Positions 8,276-16,663 of a stretch of 64,000 nucleotides of DNA are shown piece after piece. Source of the stretch: Aquisphaera giovannonii (GTDB lineage: Bacteria; Planctomycetota; Planctomycetia; Isosphaerales; Isosphaeraceae); NCBI RefSeq assembly GCF_008087625.1, contig NZ_CP042997.1:8184001-8248000 (forward strand), in the 5' to 3' direction. How positions within the stretch are numbered: position 1 is the first letter of the stretch; every line of letters starts with the position of its first letter. Below the pieces are notes generated by a model, which made no database searches, was not told the origin of the DNA, and saw nothing but the letters and a program-made list of their open reading frames with translations. Made by a program: the position numbers and the translations under genes.

Positions 8276-10243
8276 ATGAGATCGTCGCCGAGTCGAGGGT
8301 TCGTCATACCCCTGCTCTTGCTGCTACTCGGCGGACCGGGCTGCGCGGGGCTCCAGTCCCGCCTGGCGTGGACGTCGAAGGGCCGCGAGGAGGCCCGGGC
8401 CGATCGGCCCGCCGCGTTGCCCGCCGTGGCCGAAGAGCCGGCCGACGAGGCCCCGAGGGCGATCGCCCCGTCGAGCCCGACGGCGGCCCGCCCGGCGGCC
8501 CCCTCCAGCCCGGATTCGGCGATCTGGCAGGTGCCGCAGCCGCGGACCGCCCGGCTCTCACGCTGGTTCCCGCTGCTCGGCGCCAGAGGCCGCGCCCCGG
8601 GCGCGGCCGCCCCGGCGGACCCGTACGGCCGCCTCACCGACGCCGCGCCGCCCCGGCGGGCCCTATCCTCCGGGGCCGACACCGAGGTTCGGCCGGCCAG
8701 CGGGGATGTCGCCTCGGCCGGCGACGGGCCGCGACGGGTCGACCTCGTGCTGGGCGATCCGGAGCCCATCCCCCCCTCGGACGACGCTTCGCCCCCCGCA
8801 CCGGCGCGCCGCAGATCGAAGCCGCTGAGGCGGCACAACCTCCCCGCCCCGGCGGGGGACGTGGCCCTGGGCGTCATGTTCGGTGATGCCCCGGCGAGCG
8901 ACCCCCCGGCGCTCGTCGAGACGCCCCCCGAGCTGGCGACTCCCGACGAGCCATCCGGCCCGGCCCGGGCCCCACGCCGCGAGGAGCACCTCCGCCCCGC
9001 CTCCCTCGATGCGACGCCGACCGATCTCGCCGTCACGCCCGCCCCCTCGGCCGGCCCCCAGGACGGCAAGCCCGACGCGACGGCGCCGCCCCCGGCCCCT
9101 CCGCTCGACGCCGGCGCCCCGACGAGCAGGCCGGATCCCGGCCTCGCCCAGGCCCCACCGCAGATGCCCTCGATCCCTTCCACGCAACCCCCATCGCCCT
9201 CCCCCGGGGGGGACTCTCCGCCACCCATCCCGGGTGTGACGTCCGAAACCGCCCCGACGCCGCCCGCCCCCTCGCCGGCGCAGCCCGGGCAGAAGCCCCC
9301 GGCCGCCGCACCCGAGTCCAGGCCGACGGCCGAGGTCGGCCCGAAGCCGATCACCCCGGGCCAGGAACCGGCGACCCCGCCAGCCCCCGCGGCCACGACG
9401 CCACCCCAGACGCCCGCCGCCGCCTCGCCGGCCCCCCCGGCTGCTTCCCCCGCGGCCGGCCCCCAGGGACCGGTGGCCGGGCCGTCCATCCCCCAGCCGC
9501 CCGTCGAAGGCTCCGCGCAAGGCCGTCCCGGCCCCTCCCCGACCACCTGGAGGGCGTTCACCCCGTCGAGCCAGGCCCCATCCGCCCAGTCCCCCGCGAG
9601 GCCGACCGCCCAGGCCGTCCGGCCCTCGACTGCACCCCGGACTTCCCATAGGTTTTCGTTGCTGGCCTGGCTGCACGACCTGAAGCATCCGAAGGACAGC
9701 CACGCGAAGACGGTCAGGCCTTCATCCCAGTCGCCGAACGCCCAGTCCAGCCCCCAGCTCCCGGCGGTCGCGTATCCGACGAGCTACGGCGTGACCGTGA
9801 ACCCTCCCTGCGTCAGGCCGACGCCCCCGCAGGCCAGGACCGTCGTGCGTCCCTCCCCCCAGTCGCCGGCCAACCTCGCCGGGCCGCCGGGCCCGTCGCC
9901 GCAGGCGGTTGTCGAGACGTCCGGCGTCTCCGGGAAGCACAAGTGCGCCTGGTTCCACTGGGGGATCCTGTCGGAGACGGTCCACAAGCTGAAGGCGAAG
10001 GCCGGCGGCGACTCGTGCTCGTGCCCATGCCACGCGGCCCACAAGGGCCTCCCGGGCGGGGCGGGCTCCCCTTGCTCCGGCGGCGCCTGTCCCTGGGCCT
10101 CGCCCCAGGGCTCGCCGGGCCCGCAAGCCTGGCAAGTCCCGACGGCCGGCTCAGCCTCCGCCCAGGCGGGCCGCGTCCCGAAGTCCGGGGACATCCTCGA
10201 TCGCATCGCGGCCAAGGGCCTCGACGAAGCGCCTCAACGTTAG
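8276..10243 (+). CDS. Proline/alanine-rich lipoprotein
   Basis: A 655-residue exported protein. The N-terminus has a basic start, a leucine-rich core and a lipobox (GGPGC, Cys about residue 23), so it is probably anchored to a membrane. Residues about 40-440 are very rich in Pro, Ala and Ser and are likely disordered. A C-terminal segment has short conserved-looking blocks (FSLLAWLHDLKHPKDSH, CAWFHWGILSETVHKLKAK) and a Cys cluster SCSCPCH. No enzyme family is recognised. Its last 93 bases overlap the end of the convergent sulfatase-like gene. The antisense reading across it (7426-9561) is rejected because the signal peptide and lipobox are in this frame. Confidence 0.72.
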   Translation: MRSSPSRGFVIPLLLLLLGGPGCAGLQSRLAWTSKGREEARADRPAALPAVAEEPADEAPRAIAPSSPTAARPAAPSSPDSAIWQVPQPRTARLSRWFPLLGARGRAPGAAAPADPYGRLTDAAPPRRALSSGADTEVRPASGDVASAGDGPRRVDLVLGDPEPIPPSDDASPPAPARRRSKPLRRHNLPAPAGDVALGVMFGDAPASDPPALVETPPELATPDEPSGPARAPRREEHLRPASLDATPTDLAVTPAPSAGPQDGKPDATAPPPAPPLDAGAPTSRPDPGLAQAPPQMPSIPSTQPPSPSPGGDSPPPIPGVTSETAPTPPAPSPAQPGQKPPAAAPESRPTAEVGPKPITPGQEPATPPAPAATTPPQTPAAASPAPPAASPAAGPQGPVAGPSIPQPPVEGSAQGRPGPSPTTWRAFTPSSQAPSAQSPARPTAQAVRPSTAPRTSHRFSLLAWLHDLKHPKDSHAKTVRPSSQSPNAQSSPQLPAVAYPTSYGVTVNPPCVRPTPPQARTVVRPSPQSPANLAGPPGPSPQAVVETSGVSGKHKCAWFHWGILSETVHKLKAKAGGDSCSCPCHAAHKGLPGGAGSPCSGGACPWASPQGSPGPQAWQVPTAGSASAQAGRVPKSGDILDRIAAKGLDEAPQR

Positions 10244-11641
10244 CTCGAGCTGATCCGCGGAATCCGCGAACTGCTCGATCACGTTGTTCTGGTCCCAGCG
10301 GTCCTCCGGCTTCCGGTAGAGCTCCGAGGACCGGGGCTCCTCCGGGTCGGAGACCAGGGGCAGGATGTAGTGCCAGTGGTGGGTGCGGATGGCGAATTCC
10401 TCGACGTCCATCCCCATGCACGCGTAGTCCCGCACCTTCGTCTGCTCGCCCCGGATGAGCGGCAGGATGTCGTGCCCGTGGAGCGGCGGGTCGTCGTCCT
10501 TCCCCGCGGGCACGCCCAGCGCGGCCATGATGGTCGGCAGGAGGTCCACCGTCTGGACGATCGCCTGCCGGCGGATCCCGCCGTGCTTGCCCCCCGGCAT
10601 CCGGACGATCAGGGGCGTGTGCACGAGCTCCTCGTAGAGCCACGGGCGGAAGCGACGGACGTAGCCGTGCTCGCCCAGCGGCTCGCCCTGGTCGCTCGTG
10701 AAGACGACGAGCGTGTCCTCCATCCGGCCCATCCGCCGGAGGGCATCGAACAGCTCGCCCAGCCAGCGGTCCACCAGCGTGACCGTCCCGGCATAGGTCC
10801 GCCGCAGCCGGAAGAGCTCGGCCTCGTCCAGGACCTCGCCCACCGCCCCGGCCGGCACGTCGAGGAGCACCGGGACCTCCTCGATGTCGATCTCCTCCTC
10901 GTCGCCCGCCTCCTCGACGAGGTCCCCCTCCTCCCCCGCCTCGAACTCGTCCGGCTCCTCGGTGGCGTACTGGTCCCGATAAGGCTGCGGCGGATCCCAC
11001 GGCCCGTGCGGGCTGAAGAGGTCCAGCCAGAGGAGGAACTCGTCCTTCTCGCCGCCCCGCCGCTCCAGCCAGTCGATCGCCGCGCGGACGGTCCGGGCGA
11101 CGCCCGTGTTCTCCTCCTTCGAGGTGTCCAGGGCGGCCCGGTTGCGGAGGAACTGCTCCCAGCGCTGCTTCCAGCGGTCCCGCGACTCGTCATCGTCCGG
11201 CGGCAGTCGCAGTCCCGGCTCGTCCTCGAGGCGGATGCCCTTCGCGCGGCGGTCTCCGGGCGGGATGAGCGGGTCGTAGCCGCTGCCGCGGACCCAGACG
11301 ACGTCGTCGAAGCCCCGCCCATAGCCGAGGCCGACCTCGCGGAGGAGCGGCACGTCCGAGATCAGCGCGGTCCGCACCCCGCGGTCCCAGAGCCGATCCG
11401 GCAGGATCAGCTCGTCCGGCCCCAGGGCCGTCCAGCCCCGCTCCTCGTCCGGGAAGGTGTACCGCCCGGTCCACCAGCTCCGCCGCGTCGGCAGGGTCGT
11501 CAGGTTCTCCGGGAAGTGATGGTCGAAGACCACCCCCTCGGCCGCCAGCCGGTCCAGGTTGGGCGTCTCGATCCAGGCATTGCCGTACGCACCCAGGAAG
11601 CCGAGGTGCACGCTGTTGCAGACCACCACGATGACGTTCAT
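10151..11641 (-). CDS. Sulfatase-fold protein lacking catalytic residues
   Basis: A 496-residue protein with the alkaline-phosphatase/sulfatase fold: ETPNLDRLAAEGVVFDHHF, the HGPWDPPQPY and EPLGEHGY regions, and GHDILPLI. The start at 11641 is the first Met before the conserved MNVIVVVCN strand. The usual C-x-P-x-R formylglycine motif is replaced by TLPTR (Thr49), the usual N-terminal Asp metal ligand position reads CNSVHL, and the SD-H-G-E metal site reads SDQGE. It therefore probably does not hydrolyse sulfate esters in the standard way. It follows a small 134-residue gene by 80 bases. Confidence 0.85.
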   Translation of the reverse strand: MNVIVVVCNSVHLGFLGAYGNAWIETPNLDRLAAEGVVFDHHFPENLTTLPTRRSWWTGRYTFPDEERGWTALGPDELILPDRLWDRGVRTALISDVPLLREVGLGYGRGFDDVVWVRGSGYDPLIPPGDRRAKGIRLEDEPGLRLPPDDDESRDRWKQRWEQFLRNRAALDTSKEENTGVARTVRAAIDWLERRGGEKDEFLLWLDLFSPHGPWDPPQPYRDQYATEEPDEFEAGEEGDLVEEAGDEEEIDIEEVPVLLDVPAGAVGEVLDEAELFRLRRTYAGTVTLVDRWLGELFDALRRMGRMEDTLVVFTSDQGEPLGEHGYVRRFRPWLYEELVHTPLIVRMPGGKHGGIRRQAIVQTVDLLPTIMAALGVPAGKDDDPPLHGHDILPLIRGEQTKVRDYACMGMDVEEFAIRTHHWHYILPLVSDPEEPRSSELYRKPEDRWDQNNVIEQFADSADQLELTLRRFVEALGRDAIEDVPGLRDAARLGGG

Positions 11642-11721
11642 GGGGACGATGGTATCCTGCGGATGGGCAGGGTCAAGGCCCGCGACGGCCGCCTCGCCGC
11701 CGGGCCGCTCGGCGGGGATCG

Positions 11722-12126
11722 TCAGCTCCCGGTCCTCTTCCGCGAGGCCCGGTGCGTCCGATTGGGGCGGACGACACCAACGAGCGGCAGCCGGGTGATC
11801 TCGCGGAGCTGACCCGGCGTGACGGTGACCACGAACGCCTCCGCCGCGTCCAGCCGCACCGCCTCGCGCCCCAGGCCGAGCGAGCCGAGCGCCTCCTGGA
11901 GCCGGTCCATGTCCTCGGAGCGCCCGGGGCCCTGCCCCGCGCCCGCGCGGAGGACCGCCGCGTCCGCCTCCCCCTTCCTCGGCAAGACACCGGAGGGCCG
12001 GCGGGCCGACACCTTCAAGAGTTGCCCTCCCAGCTCGACGATCACGCTCCGGCGCGACGCCCCGGACGCCGCGGCGAAGTTGCGCAGCTCCCCGAGATCG
12101 ATCTTCGAAGGGTCGAGCTCGCTCAT
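11722..12126 (-). CDS. Small protein, possible inhibitor-I9-like fold
   Basis: 134 residues from the ATG at 12126. It has a short helical N-terminus and then a beta-alpha-beta-beta pattern: SVIVELGGQLLKVS, a helix DMDRLQEALGSLGL, and EAFVVTVTPGQLREITRLPLVG followed by VVRPN. This resembles the subtilisin-propeptide/inhibitor I9 pattern, where a late strand follows a helix that ends with a P-x-V-x-x-V motif. The match is weak and by eye only. It is probably co-transcribed with the downstream sulfatase-fold gene. Longer starts upstream are shadow-like. Confidence 0.6.
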   Translation of the reverse strand: MSELDPSKIDLGELRNFAAASGASRRSVIVELGGQLLKVSARRPSGVLPRKGEADAAVLRAGAGQGPGRSEDMDRLQEALGSLGLGREAVRLDAAEAFVVTVTPGQLREITRLPLVGVVRPNRTHRASRKRTGS

Positions 12127-13252
12127 GCCCGTCCATCCTATCCATGGCCCCTGATCGCCGCAAAGACGATCCGCGACGGCCCCCATTCCGAGCCGCCGTT
12201 CGACCTCCGATCGGAGCGACCGGGGGGATGCCCTCGAGGTCGATCGAGGACCTGCCGGGTGGCTTCGGTTGCCGCGCGACGACCGAACCCACCGCGACGC
12301 CCTTCCCACAGCGTTGAAGAGGTCCGCCGCCGGCATGGCCTTCCGTATCTCCGTGTCTGATGGCTTCCGCAGCCCCGGCGTGGCTCCAGTCGTCGCGAGG
12401 GCCTGCTTCGAAAGGATCGCCGCAAGTCCTTGACCCTCGAAACGTTAGCCTCGGTTTTCGAATGGCTTCGCCGACGCGTCCACGCACGCCTTTCGAGTCC
12501 CTCGCCGGGTTGCCGCTTGCCCACCGCGCGTCGCATCGTCGCGGATCGAGACGCGAGCCTTGCCGAGCGGACCTCTCGCGCATGCCCAGGGACCGATCCT
12601 CGTCGCGCTCCATGGATTTTCCCGGATGGCACAGCCGTCCCCCTCTGGGCCGGAGACGTCCCCCGAGCAGACCGACATCCGGCCCGCCGCCGTCGCGGCT
12701 CCCCGCCCCCTCCGGCCGAGTCCTCCCACCGAACATCCTCCGCGCGAGCGGATCGTCGGTTCCACGAGCCTCGAGGAATTCCGTGCGAAGGCCAGTCGTT
12801 CCTCAACGTCCGTCGTGGTCGTTGCCGAGAAGCCAGGCGTCGAAAGCCCGGCCATCGGCCTTCGCGACCGATGAGCCCCCCGAGGGCCGCGGCGCGATTC
12901 CTCTATCGAAGACTAGCGCCATGTATCGCAATTTTCGCGAGGGGCCTGCCCGATATTTTTGGCCGAAAGACGGCGAGGAGACCGCCCCAACGGTCAAAAC
13001 AAGAGCACCCTGGGTCCCATGAGATCGGTGCCGCGCGCCCCGATTTCGAGCCCCACAACCCGCCGCCACCGGAGGAATCACCGCCCTTCCCGTCCAAGGG
13101 CCCGTCATCTGGGCTCAGGCGTCCATTGAGGCTCCCGGATGCCTCGGCCGGCCAGGATAATCAGGAATGCACTTCGCGGAGCGGCTCGACGCACTGATTA
13201 AGTTAGCACACACGTCACGGCTCCCCTCCGTCTCCTTCTCGAGGAACACGCC
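12127..13252. other. Long region with no recognisable gene
   Basis: About 1.1 kb. The open frames on both strands here are Arg/Ser/Pro-rich and lack ribosome-binding sites and domain motifs. The region includes short A/T-richer patches near 12900-12970 and 13190. No RNA gene, repeat or clear promoter was found. Confidence 0.5.
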
Positions 13253-14434
13253 ATGGCCGTCGCCGCCGAGGACATCCAGGAATTGATCGACGGCCTCGTC
13301 GCCGGGGACGTCGGCGTGGTGGTCGGGATCATCGACGAGGACCACCCCTACGACGCCTCGACTCCGTATCTGATCGCTCGCGGCAACGTGGTGAGCAGCA
13401 AGAACCACCAGCAGGCACTCGACCTGAATGGGACGACTCCCTTCAAGATCGGGTCGGTCACGAAGATCTTCACCGCCACGCTCCTGACGAACCGCTTCCT
13501 GGACCTCCCCGTCCCGAACTGGGGCTCGTTCGCGGACGACTTCACGGTCCTGGGCGTGCCTCAGGATGTGGCGGCCATCACCCTCCAGCAGATGCTCTCG
13601 TACCAGTCCGGCTTCGACGCCGACAACAAGGGGGCCGTCTGGTACAGGGGCTAGCCGGTCGGCACGATCAGCGACCTCATCGCGGTGCTCAACGCCGCGA
13701 AGAACCAGCCCCTGCCCCAGCACGCGGCCGGCTCGTGCTACTCGTACTCGAACTTCGCCTGGGGGCTTCTGGGCATGTGCGACCTCGGGATCCATTCCGA
13801 CGATCCGAATCCCGACGTCACGTCGGCCTGGGTCTCCGCCATCGAGCGGCTCCTCCCCGCGATCGGTCTGCGCATGCCGGACACCAGGCCCTTCCCGGCG
13901 ATCCAGGCGAGCAGCCTGCCGGCGGGCTTCGGGACCGACGGCACGATCCTGCCCGAGGACACGGACTACAACCCGATCTCGGTCGTCCTGGGCGGCGCCG
14001 GGGACGTCACCAGCACCGGAAACGACATGTACCAGTGGCTGGCCTTCCACATGGGTTGCGTCGGCTACACCCCCGGGGAGGTCGACGTCCAGTCCGTGAT
14101 GCAGGGCACGGCCTACCAGGCGACGACCACCTGCGGTTCCTCGGCCAATCCCGCCGTCGGCCTCGGCTGGTTCTTCCCGGCGGTCGCGGGCGGGGACAAG
14201 TCCTATGTCTCCAAGGACGGCGGCGTGACCGGCTACACCTCCTACATGGCCTTCCAACGCTATGTCGGGGAATCCGGCGATCCGACCTCGTCGCCGACGG
14301 GCGTGTTCGTCCTCGCGAACACAAGGGCCCATGGCGGCGCGGTGGGCCTCGGCCGGAAGCTGATCCAGAGGCTGCTCGGCAACTCCATGCCCGGCGCCGA
14401 GTATCCCGACGAGGGGATCATCCCGTCGCCCTGA
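13253..14434 (+). pseudogene. Serine beta-lactamase/D-Ala-D-Ala peptidase-like gene interrupted by an in-frame TAG
   Basis: One continuous frame of 393 residues in which codon 134 (13652-13654) is TAG. Before it are the SxxK motif (IGSVTKIFTA) and the N-terminal half; after it the same frame continues with the YxN motif (YSYSNFAWG) and a KDGGVTGYTSY segment like the third active-site motif. The family is class C beta-lactamase/penicillin-binding-like serine hydrolases. No frameshift is needed: CAG to TAG (Gln to stop) would restore it. Possible explanations are inactivation, a sequence error or stop-codon read-through. An SD-like gagga precedes the ATG. Confidence 0.85.
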
Positions 14435-14958
14435 ACGGGGCCGGGGCGTCCCCCTGCGATTCGGACACCGTGGACGACTCCGGGACGAGGCGGTCCCGTA
14501 TTCCCGCGACAAGCGTGCGCCCGGGACGTGCGGGGGCGATGTCGGGACGCTCCGCAGGTCATTCATCACGAGCCTCGCCCCGCTCGACGCCGAGCTTCCG
14601 GGCGACCGAGGGGCGCAGCCCGGTCGGTCGAGGCCGGCAAAGCGCCTCGCGGGCCGTGCGAAGGCCCGCCCGCTCGGGCGACGGGACCTCCTCCGGCGCG
14701 CCGGAGGCGGGAGTGCCCGCGAGGGCGTGGGGGCAAGGCGCGGCCGGCTCACCGGGGGGCGAGCCGTGCCCGCAGGCAGGGGTCCGCCCGGCCGCGCGCC
14801 TCCCCAACCCGCGCAAAATCCGCACGAGTTTATGGGAGCTTGCTTTACGCCGCGAAATAGGCATAAGCGGGAATCGATACCGGAAAACATCGCGCCATGT
14901 CTAGATAGAGGCCCGATGAGCGGCCTCACAGCCGCGACGCACATGAGGAGGCCCGCCG
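14435..14958. other. Gap before the small coiled-coil gene
   Basis: About 520 bases without a credible gene. It contains an 18-base perfect palindrome, CCTCCGGCGCGCCGGAGG, at 14690-14707, and an A/T-richer leader from about 14810 up to the coiled-coil gene. Confidence 0.5.
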
Positions 14959-15159
14959 ATGCCGACCGAAGACGCGACCATCGCCAACCTGGACACGCCG
15001 GCCGACCCGATCGCCCAGCTCGAGGCCGAGGTCGCCGACCTCAAGGCCGTCGTCGAGGCCGGGCAGGTTTTTTTCGCCCGGGTCGCCAAGGTCGTCAGCG
15101 ACCTGGCGACGATCAAGGCGACGATCCACGGCCTCTTCCCGGCGGTGACCGTCAAGTGA
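14959..15159 (+). CDS. Small coiled-coil protein
   Basis: 66 residues. Residues 18-35 have a heptad-like coiled-coil pattern (IAQLEAEVADLKAVVEAG), followed by a second amphipathic helix. A good Shine-Dalgarno (gaggagg) precedes the ATG. Its TGA stop overlaps the GTG start of the next gene, so the two are likely translationally coupled. Family unknown. Confidence 0.65.
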   Translation: MPTEDATIANLDTPADPIAQLEAEVADLKAVVEAGQVFFARVAKVVSDLATIKATIHGLFPAVTVK

Positions 15160-15797
15160 ACACGCCCAGCCCGCTCACCATCGACCTCGGGCCGGGTGAC
15201 TACGCCGGGCCGCTCCCGGACGGTTACACCCTGAGCGTCCTGATGCCCGGCGGCGCCCGGCTGGAGCGACCCGCGGGGCCCCGGAACCTCGCGGACCTGG
15301 CCGCGGCCACCGCGGGAGCGAACGGCACGTCGCCGGCGACGCCGCCGGCCCCTGCGACTGCGCCCGGCACCGCCGCCAGGATGGCCGGGAGGATCGTGAT
15401 CGGCATGGTCATCGGCCTGGCGACGGTCGCCGCCGTGCGGGGCATCGGGGCGGATTCCCCCGATGTCCCGCCGGTCGGCCCTCCCGCGCCGGCCACCCCC
15501 GTCAACCCCCAGGTCCCGGACCGGCCGTCGTGGTGGCCGCCGGACCGGCCGGTCCCCAAGCTGGACGACCCGCCCCCGGCGTCGCAGCCGGTCAACCACA
15601 CGCCCCCGCCGCTGGAGTGGCGCCCCCTCGCATTCGCACCCGGCTGGGAGGGCCTCGGCCGGGAATGGGAGGGGGAATTCCTCATCTCAACCTGGCGGCC
15701 GATCGCCCAGCCGGCCGCGCAGCCCGAGTCGCAGTCCTACGCGGCCGTCGCCGTCCAGCCGGCGACTCGCGCGATCCCCGTCTATCGGGGCCATTGA
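15156..15797 (+). CDS. Membrane-anchored Pro-rich protein coupled to the coiled-coil protein
   Basis: 213 residues read from a GTG at 15156 that overlaps the previous stop (GTGA). The N-terminal third looks globular (DLGPGDYAGPLPDGYTLSVL). Then comes an Ala/Pro linker, one hydrophobic segment around residues 75-95 (RMAGRIVIGMVIGLATVAAV), and a long Pro/Trp-rich C-terminal tail. The topology suggests a single-pass protein with its Pro-rich part on the far side of the membrane. Not recognised; the compact two-gene design recalls accessory or phage-derived modules, but no phage hallmark is present. Confidence 0.6.
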   Translation: MNTPSPLTIDLGPGDYAGPLPDGYTLSVLMPGGARLERPAGPRNLADLAAATAGANGTSPATPPAPATAPGTAARMAGRIVIGMVIGLATVAAVRGIGADSPDVPPVGPPAPATPVNPQVPDRPSWWPPDRPVPKLDDPPPASQPVNHTPPPLEWRPLAFAPGWEGLGREWEGEFLISTWRPIAQPAAQPESQSYAAVAVQPATRAIPVYRGH

Positions 15798-15862
15798 AGC
15801 CGGGCGTCCCAGGCGCCCGGTCCGTGCGCCCCGTGACGCCCCCGACGCATCACGGCCGCGCT

Positions 15863-15898
15863 CCGGGATAGCCGGGCCCTGGGCGCCGGCTATCCCGG
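15863..15898. terminator. Perfect 13-bp inverted repeat, likely terminator
   Basis: Arms 15863-15875 and 15886-15898 are exact inverse complements (ccgggatagccgg) around a 10-base loop, between the small membrane gene and the exported hotdog gene. No U-tract follows, so it could also act as a processing or regulatory hairpin. Confidence 0.55.
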
Positions 15899-15945
15899 CG
15901 GCGTAAGTCTCGCGTCCCCGCCCCGCCCGCTTCGAAGGCCACGCC

Positions 15946-16473
15946 ATGCGCCCCGATCGCACCGCCACGGCATGCCGCGCCTTCCTCGGCGGGCTCGCCG
16001 CCATTGCCCTCCCCGCCCTCGCCCTCGCGCCGGCACCCTCACCGGCCGGCGTCGGGGCAACGCCGCTCGCCTCGAGCCCGATCCGGATCCGCCCGACGGA
16101 CCTGGACGAGGACGGGCGCGTCGGCGAGGCCGCCTATGTCGCGTATCTCCAGGTCGGCCGGCGGGACTGGCTCGATTCGATCGGCATCACGGGCGACCGC
16201 GTCCGGGCCCTCGGCGTGGCCCTGGAAGTCGCTCGTATGGAAGTCGACTGCCGCCGAGAGGCGAGATACGGCACTCCCCTGGAGGTCCGATCCCGGCCGA
16301 TCAAGGTCAACCGCTCCTCGTTCGTCATCCAGCAGACCGTGAGGAGCCGCGGCGATTGCGAGGTCCGTGCCGAGGCCCTCGTGACGCTCCTGGCGGTCAA
16401 CCCCTCCACCGGCCTCTCGACCCCGCTGCCGCAGGCGATCCGCGACGCGATCGCGACGAAGGCCTCGCCGTGA
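15946..16473 (+). CDS. Exported thioesterase-like hotdog protein
   Basis: 175 residues. The N-terminus is a signal peptide-like segment (hydrophobic stretch GGLAAIALPALALAPA). After it the 4HBT hotdog pattern is clear: IRPTDLDEDGRVGEAAYVAYLQVGR with the catalytic-type Asp, then YGTPLEVRSRPIKVN and SFVIQQTVRS. Acyl-CoA thioesterases of this family are cytoplasmic, so an exported version is odd: either the substrate is not a CoA ester, or the hydrophobic segment is an anchor. A strong hairpin follows the gene. Confidence 0.78.
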   Translation: MRPDRTATACRAFLGGLAAIALPALALAPAPSPAGVGATPLASSPIRIRPTDLDEDGRVGEAAYVAYLQVGRRDWLDSIGITGDRVRALGVALEVARMEVDCRREARYGTPLEVRSRPIKVNRSSFVIQQTVRSRGDCEVRAEALVTLLAVNPSTGLSTPLPQAIRDAIATKASP

Positions 16474-16514
16474 CGCATCGGGTTCGCTGCCCCGCCCGAT
16501 ACCGAGATCCCCTC

Positions 16515-16541
16515 GCGAGCCCGGGTTCGACCCGGGCTCGT
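16515..16541 (+). terminator. Intrinsic terminator-like hairpin after the hotdog gene
   Basis: Eleven perfect base pairs (16516-16526 with 16530-16540), a three-base loop (tcg), and one more G-U pair outside. The short T-run that follows is weak, but the hairpin is very stable and lies 42 bases after the stop codon. Confidence 0.65.
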
Positions 16542-16663
16542 TCCGCGCGCCCGCCGGGCGGGCGACACCGGGCACGCCCAGGGCCGGCCATTGCGGCCGC
16601 CTCGCGGGGCGGCTAACCTCTCTTCCATTCCCGGCTCCATGCCCCGGCGAGAGGAGTGCCCCC

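Noticed and set aside
7426-9561. A 711-codon minus-strand frame that includes the cNMP-binding domain at its end
   Set aside because: Only the last 177 codons match a family and have a ribosome-binding site; the rest is antisense to a lipoprotein with a signal peptide.
12138-12806. Open frames of 200 or more codons in the 12.1-13.2 kb gap
   Set aside because: Compositions are Arg/Ser/Pro-rich without motifs, in several frames at once, and no ribosome-binding site is present.
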